A program made the position numbers and the translations under genes. Below, one piece after another: positions 26,828 through 34,513 of a DNA stretch of 64,000 nt; positions within the stretch are counted from its first letter, which is position 1; each line of letters begins with the position of its first letter. The notes beneath the pieces are model-generated. The model searched no databases, was not told the DNA's origin, and saw only the letters and a list, made by a program, of their open reading frames with translations. The DNA comes from JANYHF01 sp963732765 (lineage in GTDB: Bacteria; Pseudomonadota; Alphaproteobacteria; Rhizobiales; Hyphomicrobiaceae): the NCBI GenBank assembly GCA_963732765.1, contig CAVTAS010000006.1, positions 124,001 to 188,000 of the forward strand. The letters are read 5' to 3'.

Positions 26828-27595
26828 ATGCCCAAGTTCGCCGCCAACTTGACCATGATGTTCAACGAGTGGGAGTTTCTGGATCGCTTCGCAGCAGCGG
26901 CCGACGCCGGCTTCACAGCGGTCGAATTCCTTTTTCCCTATGCCCATGCGCCGGACGCCATTGCCGAGAAGTTGCAGCGGCACAACCTGAAACAGGCCTT
27001 GTTCAATCTGCCGCCAGGCAACTGGGAGGCCGGCGAGCGGGGACTGGCCGCATTGCCCGAACGCGCCGCCGAGTTTGCCGCCTCGCTGGCCACCGCGCTA
27101 CCCTATGCGCTGGCGACTGGCGTGCCCAACCTGCACCTGATGAGCGGCGTTGCCGACCGGCGCAATCCTTTGGCCCTGGCCGCCTATCGGGATGCCATCA
27201 AACGTGCCTGCGAGATGGCGCACGCCAACGGCATCGGCATTGTCCTTGAACCCCTCAATCCGCGCGACATGCCGGGATACCTCCTCAACGACTACCCGTT
27301 TGCCGCCGAACTGATCGCAGACCTGAAGCTGCCGAACCTGAAGCTGCAATACGACATCTATCACCGCCAGATCCTGCACGGCGATATCCTCAAGAGCCTG
27401 GAGGCCCTGTTGCCGATCATCGGGCACGTCCAGATTGCCTCGGTGCCGGCGCGCCATGAGCCGGGGACAGGTGAACTCGACGATGGCAGGATTTTCCGCC
27501 ATCTCGACGCACTCGGCTATGCCGGGTTTGTCGGGTGCGAGTATCGACCCGCAGCGGGCACGCTGGCCGGGTTGGGATGGATGCGCGACATCTGA
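26828..27595 (+). CDS. otnI: hydroxypyruvate isomerase family, 2-oxo-tetronate isomerase type
   Basis: A 255-residue AP-endonuclease-2-like TIM barrel. Metal-binding and family blocks are visible: FAANLTMMFNEWEFLDRFAAAA at the N-terminus, LEPLNPRDMPGYLL, LQYDIYHRQI and IGHVQIASVPARHEPGTGELD. OtnI interconverts 2-oxo- and 3-oxo-tetronate between LtnD and OtnK. It starts five bases after the ltnD stop. With otnK, otnC and ltnD it completes the L-threonate route described in other proteobacteria. Confidence 0.9.
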   Translation: MPKFAANLTMMFNEWEFLDRFAAAADAGFTAVEFLFPYAHAPDAIAEKLQRHNLKQALFNLPPGNWEAGERGLAALPERAAEFAASLATALPYALATGVPNLHLMSGVADRRNPLALAAYRDAIKRACEMAHANGIGIVLEPLNPRDMPGYLLNDYPFAAELIADLKLPNLKLQYDIYHRQILHGDILKSLEALLPIIGHVQIASVPARHEPGTGELDDGRIFRHLDALGYAGFVGCEYRPAAGTLAGLGWMRDI

Positions 27596-27608
27596 AGGAA
27601 GGCAACTC

Positions 27609-28892
27609 ATGACAACAATCAACCGCTTTGTCGGCGGTGACAGCTACGCGGCTTTGACGGATCAGACCATCCGCGGCTTTCTGGCGTCCGTGCCAGTGGC
27701 CAGCGGCATTCTAGGCGGCGACCCGTCCAGCTGGACTGTGCGCGAGGTGGGCGACGGCAACCTCAACCTGGTGTTCATCGTCAAGGGGCCGGCAGGCGGC
27801 GTCTGTGTGAAGCAGGCGCTGCCCTATGTGCGGCTGGTGGGCGAAAGCTGGCCCTTGCCGCTGGACCGCGCCTATTTCGAACACGAGGCGCTCAGGGCGC
27901 AGACCGCTGTCGTGCCGCACCTGGTGCCGAAGATCCATCACTTCGACAAGGGCCGCGCCGCCATCGTGATGGAACTGCTGGAGCCGCACATCATCCTGCG
28001 CAAGGGCATGATCCAGGCCATCCGCTACCCCAAGATCGCCGACGACATCGCGACATTTGCGGCGCACACGCTGTTTTCGACCTCGGACCTCGCCTCCAAG
28101 GCCGCGCCCAAGAAGGAGCGCATGTCCGAATTCTGTCTCAATACGGAGCTTTGCAGGATCACCGAGGATCTGGTTTTCACCGATCCCTATCGGATCGCCG
28201 AGCTGAACCGTTGGACCACGCCGCAACTTGACGACATGGCCGCCGCTTTCCGCGCCGATGCCGAACTGAAGATCGCGGTGCAGGAATTGAAATGGATGTT
28301 CCTGACGCGCGCCGAAGCCCTGTTGCATGGCGATCTGCACACGGGATCTGTCATGGTGACAACGGACGATACGCGCGTCATCGACCCCGAATTCGCCTTC
28401 TACGGACCAATGGGTTTCGATCTTGGCGCGGTGATCGCGAACCTATTGCTGAGCTACTATTCCCAGGATGGGCATGCGCCCACCGAAGGTGGCCGGGCCG
28501 ACTACCAAACCTGGATTCTCGATACCATGGAGGCGTTCTGGTCCACGTTCGAGGTTCGTTTCCTGGCCATCTGGCGCAGCGACGCAGAAGGCGACGCCTT
28601 CTCGCCCGCGCTGTTTGCCGATGAGCCGGGCCGCCAGGCTTTGGAAGCGTTCCGTATCCGCACCATGGCGCGGCTGTTCCAAGACGCTGCCGGGTTCGCC
28701 GGCGCAAAGATGGCGCGGCGCATTCTTGGCCTCGCTCATGTCGAGGACATGGAAAGCATCAAGGACCCAGATCGAAGAGCGGCCTGCGAGCGGCGTGCGC
28801 TGCACTTGGCACGCACTCTGATGGTCTCGCGCAACCGGATCGCATCGATTGGCGAGATCCGCCGGCTTGCGGTCGACGTTAGGGGTGAATAG
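27609..28892 (+). CDS. mtnK: S-methyl-5-thioribose kinase (MtnK-like)
   Basis: A 427-residue kinase of the aminoglycoside phosphotransferase fold. The N-terminal lobe shows WTVREVGDGNLNLVFIVKGPAG and CVKQALPYVR, the catalytic loop is LLHGDLHTGSVMV and the metal-binding DPEFAFYGPMGFDLG. MtnK phosphorylates methylthioribose in methionine salvage. The next salvage enzyme, the isomerase MtnA, is not in this window. Instead the gene is 13 bases after otnI and followed by a sugar ABC transporter, so either the locus salvages methylthioribose or deoxyribose-type sugars through the aldolase, or this kinase has another substrate. Confidence 0.85.
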   Translation: MTTINRFVGGDSYAALTDQTIRGFLASVPVASGILGGDPSSWTVREVGDGNLNLVFIVKGPAGGVCVKQALPYVRLVGESWPLPLDRAYFEHEALRAQTAVVPHLVPKIHHFDKGRAAIVMELLEPHIILRKGMIQAIRYPKIADDIATFAAHTLFSTSDLASKAAPKKERMSEFCLNTELCRITEDLVFTDPYRIAELNRWTTPQLDDMAAAFRADAELKIAVQELKWMFLTRAEALLHGDLHTGSVMVTTDDTRVIDPEFAFYGPMGFDLGAVIANLLLSYYSQDGHAPTEGGRADYQTWILDTMEAFWSTFEVRFLAIWRSDAEGDAFSPALFADEPGRQALEAFRIRTMARLFQDAAGFAGAKMARRILGLAHVEDMESIKDPDRRAACERRALHLARTLMVSRNRIASIGEIRRLAVDVRGE

Positions 28893-29053
28893 CCGAGCGC
28901 ATCGGCAGGCATTGACATTGCGGTTCAAGCTGGCCGATCCTGCCGGCCTACGTTGGGGCGCCAAGCCGAAGAGACCGGATCAACCGGCCCATCTTTCGAG
29001 GAAACATAGACCACCGTGGCCACCGGCCTCGGGGCATTCTCCAAGGAGCCGAC

Positions 29054-30079
29054 ATGTCTGATGCCAAGAAGACCATTGACCAATCCCGCCGCGACTTTCT
29101 GCTGAGCGCCAGCGCGCTCGGCATGGCCGGCGCCTATCTCGCCGCCGCTGGGTTCGATCCTGCGATGGCCGACGAGCTGAAAGCCTCCGACAAGCCGTTG
29201 AAGGCCGCCTTCTCGAATGCCGGTCTGCAGGCGACCTGGTGCGCCCAGGGCAAGCAGGCGGCCGAGGCCTGGGGCAAACTGATGAACGTTGAGGTGACCT
29301 GGTTCGACGGTCAGCTCGATGCCGTCAAGCAGCGCGCCGCCATCGACAACATGGCCTCGCAGAAGTGGGACTTCGTGGCCATCCAGGCCTTCGGCATCGG
29401 CACGCTGGTCGATCCCGTGCAGAAGATGATCGACGCCGGCACGCCGGTGATCCAGCTCGATACGATGATCGCACCACCTGAGAAGATCAACATCCACACC
29501 TTCCTCGCGCCCGACAACATCGCCATGGGTTCGGCGGTTGCGGGGCAGGTCGCCGAAGCCATGGGTGGCGAGGGCACCATCATCATGACCCAAGGCGCGC
29601 TCGGGCACTCGGGCGCCCAGGGCCGCGCCAAGGGCTTTGAGAAGGTGATGAAGAACTATCCCAAGATTCAAGTGCTCAGCACCGAGCCGGCGGACTGGGA
29701 CGTCACCAAGGTTGCCCGCATCTGGGATACCCATCTGACCAAGTACCCGGATATCAAGGCTGCTTTCTTCCACAACGACGATATGGCGCTGGCAGCCCGC
29801 AAGGTCATGGAACAGAAGGGCCGCACCAACATCATCATCGGCGGTGTGGACGCCATGCCTCCGGCGCTGGAAGCGGTCATCGACGGCCGTATGCTGGCGA
29901 CCGTGCGCAACCCGTCCTGCCGTATCCACGGCTGGGCCGTCGCGGCGGGTGTGGCCGCCGTCATGGCCGGCGAGAAGAGCGGCTCGGGCATTCCCAAGAG
30001 CGTGACCACGGACGGTCCCGTCATCACCAAGGAAACCGCGCCGGGCATCGCCTGGATGCAGCGGCATTTCCTGATCTAG
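29054..30079 (+). CDS. sugar ABC transporter substrate-binding protein, Tat-exported
   Basis: A 341-residue periplasmic binding protein of the ribose/galactose type (PBP type 1). It has a twin-arginine signal (SRRDFLLSASALGMAGAYLAAAGF). The binding fold shows KAAFSNAGLQATWCAQGKQAA, VAIQAFGIGTLVDPVQKMIDAG, PDNIAMGSAVAGQVAEAMGG and AFFHNDDMALAARKVMEQKG. Tat export rather than Sec is frequent for alphaproteobacterial sugar binding proteins. It heads the transporter set downstream of the sugar acid genes. The ligand cannot be read from the sequence; the context suggests a tetronate, a pentose or a methylthio-sugar. Confidence 0.9.
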   Translation: MSDAKKTIDQSRRDFLLSASALGMAGAYLAAAGFDPAMADELKASDKPLKAAFSNAGLQATWCAQGKQAAEAWGKLMNVEVTWFDGQLDAVKQRAAIDNMASQKWDFVAIQAFGIGTLVDPVQKMIDAGTPVIQLDTMIAPPEKINIHTFLAPDNIAMGSAVAGQVAEAMGGEGTIIMTQGALGHSGAQGRAKGFEKVMKNYPKIQVLSTEPADWDVTKVARIWDTHLTKYPDIKAAFFHNDDMALAARKVMEQKGRTNIIIGGVDAMPPALEAVIDGRMLATVRNPSCRIHGWAVAAGVAAVMAGEKSGSGIPKSVTTDGPVITKETAPGIAWMQRHFLI

Positions 30080-30101
30080 GGATAGACGCGGCAGCCTTCT
30101 T

Positions 30102-30310
30102 GCCCTCTCCCCCTGCTTAGGGGGAGAGGGGACCGCGTCTCGCAGGCGACCACTTGGGAGCCAAGAGCCACGCGATCGGTGAGGGGCAGCAGCTTGCTCC
30201 AAATCGGGTGCCACGGCTACGGACCAAGTGGCTGCCCCTCATCCGGCCTTGCTTCCTCCGCGCTATGGCGCGTCGGCGGCCACCTTCTCCCCCTAGCAGG
30301 GGGAGAAGGA
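30102..30310. repeat. composite palindromic intergenic repeat, copy 4, inside the ABC operon
   Basis: Same family and orientation as copy 1. It runs GCCCTCTCCCCC/GGGGGAGAGGGG, GACCGCGTCTCGCAGGCGA, AAGAGCCACGCGATCG, GTGAGGGGCAGCAGCTTGCTCC, CTGCCCCTCATCCGGCC and a closing CCTTCTCCCCC/GGGGGAGAAGG. It occupies nearly all of the 275 bases between the binding protein and ATPase genes, so the ATPase and permease may be separated from the binding protein transcriptionally, or expressed less. Confidence 0.8.
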
Positions 30311-30354
30311 AGTCGTGCCGTAAGTCGGTTCCAGTTCGCTTGGAAATATCCTTC

Positions 30355-31854
30355 GTGACCGCATCGGCCTCACCTGAACCCCTCCTCGAACTGAAATCCG
30401 CATCCAAGAGCTTTGGCGGCGTCGCGGCCTTGCGCGATGTCGACTTCGCGCTGATGCCCGGCGAGATCCATGGGCTGATCGGCGAGAATGGCGCGGGCAA
30501 GTCCACGCTGATGAAGATCATCGCCGGCGTGCATCACGATTTTCAGGGCGAGATGCTGCTGGACGGCAAGCCCATCCGGTTCAGGAGCCCGCACGATTCG
30601 CTCGCTGCCGGCATCGGCATGGTGCATCAGGAACTGTCGGTGGTGCCCGATCTGACAGTGGCCGAGAATGTGTTTCTTGGCACCCAGCCGGTCACGGCTT
30701 TCGGCGCGATCGATTACCCGCGGATGGCCCGCGAGGCCCGCAAACAAATCGCCAGCCTCGGTCTCGACGTCGATCCGCAGACCCGCATGGGATCTTTGCC
30801 CGTGGGCATTCAGCAGCTGATCGAACTCAGCCGAGTGCTGTTTTCCGGCGCCCGCATTATCATTCTCGACGAGCCGACCTCGGCCCTCTCGCCGCCCGAA
30901 GTGGAGCGGTTGTTCAGGGCCCTGCGGGGCTTGCGCGCGCAAGGCCGTAGTCTGATTTTCATCTCGCACTTCCTTGAGGACGTGCTGGAGATTTCCGATC
31001 GCGTGACGATTTTCCGCAATGGCAAACGGGTCGCCACCACCAGAGCGGCCGATACGACGAAAGACGCGCTGATCTCGCAGATGATCGGCAAGGGCGCAGA
31101 GGAACTGGCGGCTGGCGAGTTGACGACGTTGCTGGGCGGGTCCAAACCGGTGATACTGTCTGCTGTGGGCATCTCCCAGGGCGACATCGTCAAGGATCTC
31201 TCGATGGAGGCGCGCGCCGGGGAGATCCTGGGCGTCTATGGCTTCATGGGCTGCGGGCAGATCGAACTTGCCCGCGTACTGTTCGGCAAGTTGCCGCTGG
31301 ACGCCGGCACCGTGACGCTGGACGGCAAGCCGCTGCCCCTGTCCAACACCGCGGCTGCGGCCAAAGCAGGCATCGCCTATGTGCCGGAAAACCGGCGCAT
31401 GATGCTGTTCCGTACCGAGCCGATGTATAAGAACATCTCGATCGCCATTCTCGACCGCATCCACCGCACCCTGCTGAAACCGGACGCCGAGCGCACCATC
31501 GCCAAGACGCACATTGCCGATCTGCAGATCCGTCCGCCGAATGCCGAAATGACGGTCGGCAACCTGTCCGGTGGGAACCAACAAAAGGTGGCGCTGGCCA
31601 AGTGGCTGACACACAAGCCGAAGGTGCTGATCCTGAGCGAGCCGACGCGCGGCATGGATGTCGGCGCCAAGCAGGATGTCATCCGCATCCTGAAGACCCT
31701 GCGCGATCAGGGCGTGGCCGTCATCGTGCTCTCGACCGAGCCCGAAACCATCCTGACGCTGGCCGACCGCATCGTCGTCATGAAGCGCGGCCGCGTCGTG
31801 AAGAGCTTTACCGAGGGCCGGGTCGAGAAAGCCGATCTGCTGGCGGCGGCGTAG
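30355..31854 (+). CDS. sugar ABC transporter ATP-binding protein (two ATPase domains)
   Basis: A 499-residue double ATPase of the RbsA/MglA type. First domain: Walker A GENGAGKST, VHQELSVVPDLTVAENVFLG, signature region LPVGIQQLIELSRVL and Walker B IIILDEPTSAL. Second domain: degenerate P-loop GFMGCGQIELARVLFG, PENRRMMLF, signature VGNLSGGNQQKVALAKWL and LILSEPTRGMDVGAK. This asymmetry is normal for the family. I start at the GTG at 30355, close after the repeat; in-frame codons upstream encode repeat sequence and are not conserved. Confidence 0.9.
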   Translation: MTASASPEPLLELKSASKSFGGVAALRDVDFALMPGEIHGLIGENGAGKSTLMKIIAGVHHDFQGEMLLDGKPIRFRSPHDSLAAGIGMVHQELSVVPDLTVAENVFLGTQPVTAFGAIDYPRMAREARKQIASLGLDVDPQTRMGSLPVGIQQLIELSRVLFSGARIIILDEPTSALSPPEVERLFRALRGLRAQGRSLIFISHFLEDVLEISDRVTIFRNGKRVATTRAADTTKDALISQMIGKGAEELAAGELTTLLGGSKPVILSAVGISQGDIVKDLSMEARAGEILGVYGFMGCGQIELARVLFGKLPLDAGTVTLDGKPLPLSNTAAAAKAGIAYVPENRRMMLFRTEPMYKNISIAILDRIHRTLLKPDAERTIAKTHIADLQIRPPNAEMTVGNLSGGNQQKVALAKWLTHKPKVLILSEPTRGMDVGAKQDVIRILKTLRDQGVAVIVLSTEPETILTLADRIVVMKRGRVVKSFTEGRVEKADLLAAA

Positions 31855-31866
31855 TTGAGTTAAACG

Positions 31867-31969
31867 GGCAGTTAAACGGGGACAGTTTCCTTATAACGCG
31901 TCATCGCGTTCGCCAATTCTATTGCCAAAGGTGAGCGCGATATAAGGAAACTGTCCCCGTTTAACTGCC
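31867..31969. repeat. 29-base perfect inverted repeat between ABC ATPase and permease
   Basis: Arms 31867-31895 and 31941-31969 are exact reverse complements (core TTAAACGGGGACAGTTTCC), with a 45-base centre. It fills the gap between the ATPase stop and the permease start. The AACGGGGACAGTTTCC motif resembles hairpins I associate with REP-type elements of IS200-like transposases; no transposase gene is present. As RNA it would form a very stable stem, which could block read-through or protect the upstream message. Confidence 0.8.
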
Positions 31970-31992
31970 TATGCCCAAATCGAAAGACACAC

Positions 31993-33018
31993 ATGACCGA
32001 CACCACCAAACCCAGCGCCAGGCCCCGCGATCTGGGCTATTTGCTGCGTAGCCAGCTGCGCAACATCGCGCCCCTGATTACGCTGATTGCGCTGGTGATC
32101 TTCTTTAGTTTCGCCAGCAAATCGTTTGCGACCCTGGACAATTTCACCAATATCCTGGGGCAGGTGTCGCTGACGGCTATCATCGCGGTCGGCCTCACCT
32201 TCGTGATCCTGACCGGCGAGATCGATCTGTCGGTCGCCGCCATCGCCAATTCCATCGGCATCGTCGCGGCCTTCTTCACGCTGCAGCCGGACTACGCCAA
32301 CATCCAGAACGTGCCGATGCCGGGGCTGGTGGCGGTTGTGTTTGCCCTGGCCGCCTGTTTCGCGCTCGGGATGGTGACGGCGGTCGGCGTGACGAAAATC
32401 GGCATCCCGTCGTTCATCATGACGCTGGCGGTGATGCAGATCGCGGCCGGCATCTCGGCGCTGCTGGTGCGCGGCCAGATCGCCTATAACTTCCCCGACA
32501 TTGTCCAGACGCTCGGCTCGGGCAAATTCATGGGCTTGCGCTGGCTCATCTTGGTGGCGGTGGTGGTGCTGCTGGTCGCCCATCTCGTGCTCACCTATAC
32601 GCGGTTTGGCCGCTACGTCTACATGACCGGCGGCAACCGCGACGCCGCCGAATATTCGGGCGTGAACGTCAAGTTCATCATCGGTTCGGTGCTGGTCATT
32701 TCGGCCATGCTGAGCGGCATGGCGGGCATGCTGGGCGTCGCCTATTTCGGCAGCGCGCAACAGAACCAGTTCGATACCTTCCTGCTCGATGCGATCGCGG
32801 CCGTGGTGGTCGGCGGCACCAGTCTGTTCGGCGGGCGCGGCGGCATTGGCAACACCATCGTCGGACTGCTGGTGCTCGGTGTGCTGAACAATGGCCTCGA
32901 CCACATCAACATCGACAGCTTCCTGAAGATCCTGATCCGCGGACTGATCCTGCTGATCGCGCTCGTCATCAACGTCTATGCCCAACGCATGCGCGACGCC
33001 AGCGCGGCAACCGAGTGA
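31993..33018 (+). CDS. sugar ABC transporter permease
   Basis: A 341-residue RbsC-type permease with about ten hydrophobic segments. The family blocks are GEIDLSVAAIANSIGIVAA, FIMTLAVMQIAAGISALLVRG, the loop GGNRDAAEYSGVNVKFIIGSV, and VVVGGTSLFGGRGGIGNTIVGLLVLGVLNNGLDH. It forms the channel with the double ATPase upstream. The 29-base inverted repeat directly precedes its ribosome site. Its stop overlaps a possible GTG start of the next gene. Confidence 0.9.
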   Translation: MTDTTKPSARPRDLGYLLRSQLRNIAPLITLIALVIFFSFASKSFATLDNFTNILGQVSLTAIIAVGLTFVILTGEIDLSVAAIANSIGIVAAFFTLQPDYANIQNVPMPGLVAVVFALAACFALGMVTAVGVTKIGIPSFIMTLAVMQIAAGISALLVRGQIAYNFPDIVQTLGSGKFMGLRWLILVAVVVLLVAHLVLTYTRFGRYVYMTGGNRDAAEYSGVNVKFIIGSVLVISAMLSGMAGMLGVAYFGSAQQNQFDTFLLDAIAAVVVGGTSLFGGRGGIGNTIVGLLVLGVLNNGLDHINIDSFLKILIRGLILLIALVINVYAQRMRDASAATE

Positions 33019-33029
33019 CCGGCTTCGCC

Positions 33030-34109
33030 ATGGCCTCGAACATTCGTCGCTACCGCATCGCCGCCATCCCGGGCGACGGCGTGGGCAAGGAGGTGGTGCC
33101 CGCCGCCATCGAGGTGCTGCGCGCGCTCAGCGCCAGCGACGGCGGTTTCGAGCTGACATTCGATGCGTTCGATTGGGGATCGGACTATTTCCGGCGCACC
33201 GGCCGCATGATGCCGGAGGATGGCCTCGATCAGATCCGCGCCCATGACGCGATCCTGTTCGGAGCGGTCGGGGCACCGGACATCCCCGATCACACCAGCC
33301 TGTGGGGCCTACGCCTCGCCATCTGCCAGCCCTTCGATCAGTATGCCAACATCCGGCCGATCCGGCTGCTGCCGGGCATCGAGGGACCATTACGTGGCGT
33401 TGCCCCGCGCGACCTCGACTGGCTGATCGTGCGCGAAAACTCCGAAGGCGAGTATGCCGGGGTTGGTGGACGCGCCCATCGCGGCCAGCCGCACGAAGTG
33501 GCGACCGAGGTGGCCGTCTTCACCCGCGTCGGCGTCACCCGCATCATGCGCTTTGCCTTCGCGGCAGCTCGGGCGCGGCCACGCAAACTGCTGACGGTGG
33601 TGACCAAGTCGAACGCGCAGCGCCACGGCCTAGTGCTGTGGGACGAGATCGCTGCCGAAGTCGCGGCGGACTTCCCGGAGGTCAGTTGGGACAAGATGCT
33701 GGTCGACGCCATGACCATGCGCATGGTGCTGAAGCCGGCCAGCCTCGACACCATCGTCGCCACCAATCTGCATGCCGACATCCTGTCCGACCTGGCCGCA
33801 GCGCTCGCCGGCTCGCCGGGCATCGCCCCCACCGCGAACCTCAATCCCGAGCGCACCTACCCGTCCATGTTCGAGCCGATTCACGGCTCGGCCTTCGACA
33901 TCGCAGGCAAAGGCATCGCCAATCCCATCGGCACCTTCTGGTCCGCCAGCCTGATGCTCGATCATCTGGGAGAGGCGGCCGCAGCCAGCCGGCTGATGGC
34001 GGCAATCGAACAGGTGATCGCAGGCGCCGGCCCGCTGACGCCCGATCTGGGCGGCCATGCGACTACTCAAATGGTCACGGAGGCAGTGGTCGCCGCGCTC
34101 ATCATCTGA
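33030..34109 (+). CDS. tartrate/D-malate-type dehydrogenase (isocitrate/isopropylmalate dehydrogenase family)
   Basis: A 359-residue NAD-dependent beta-decarboxylating dehydrogenase. Motifs: YRIAAIPGDGVGKEVVPAAIE, the arginine-rich substrate block DQYANIRPIRLLPGI, RENSEGEYAGVGG, the Lys in TVVTKSNAQRHGLVLWDE, metal ligands in VDAMTMRMVLKP and LHADILSDL, and FEPIHGSAFDIAGKGIANPIG. The block around RLAICQPFDQYANIRP favours tartrate or D-malate over isocitrate or isopropylmalate. It closes the sugar acid locus. A GTG at 33015 overlapping the permease stop is an equally possible start. Confidence 0.87.
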   Translation: MASNIRRYRIAAIPGDGVGKEVVPAAIEVLRALSASDGGFELTFDAFDWGSDYFRRTGRMMPEDGLDQIRAHDAILFGAVGAPDIPDHTSLWGLRLAICQPFDQYANIRPIRLLPGIEGPLRGVAPRDLDWLIVRENSEGEYAGVGGRAHRGQPHEVATEVAVFTRVGVTRIMRFAFAAARARPRKLLTVVTKSNAQRHGLVLWDEIAAEVAADFPEVSWDKMLVDAMTMRMVLKPASLDTIVATNLHADILSDLAAALAGSPGIAPTANLNPERTYPSMFEPIHGSAFDIAGKGIANPIGTFWSASLMLDHLGEAAAASRLMAAIEQVIAGAGPLTPDLGGHATTQMVTEAVVAALII

Positions 34110-34147
34110 AGCGCGACGTTCCGGCGCGGATTTGCAGGGGAAAAATC

Positions 34148-34222
<75 letters not shown>

Positions 34223-34513
34223 AAACCGCACATAATATCCCGCAGCACACCTGCTTGGATCATCCAAGAGACGCTCGTGTGTTTCAAGATGTGATGCCCG
34301 ACTACCTGAACTCAGGCCCGCTTGCAAGCCCTCTCCAAACCGACACCGGCGCTGTCCATGGGTTGGTCGTAGCACTCGATGACATTTTTCCGATGGCCGC
34401 CGCCCGCGCTCATGGCAACGCGTGAAGGCGCGAAGCCTTGTCGCAGACCGCAAAGTCCGCGCGTTGTTTGGCGTCGCGACTGAGGTCCGTTCGGTCCCGA
34501 AGCGGACTGCGGT

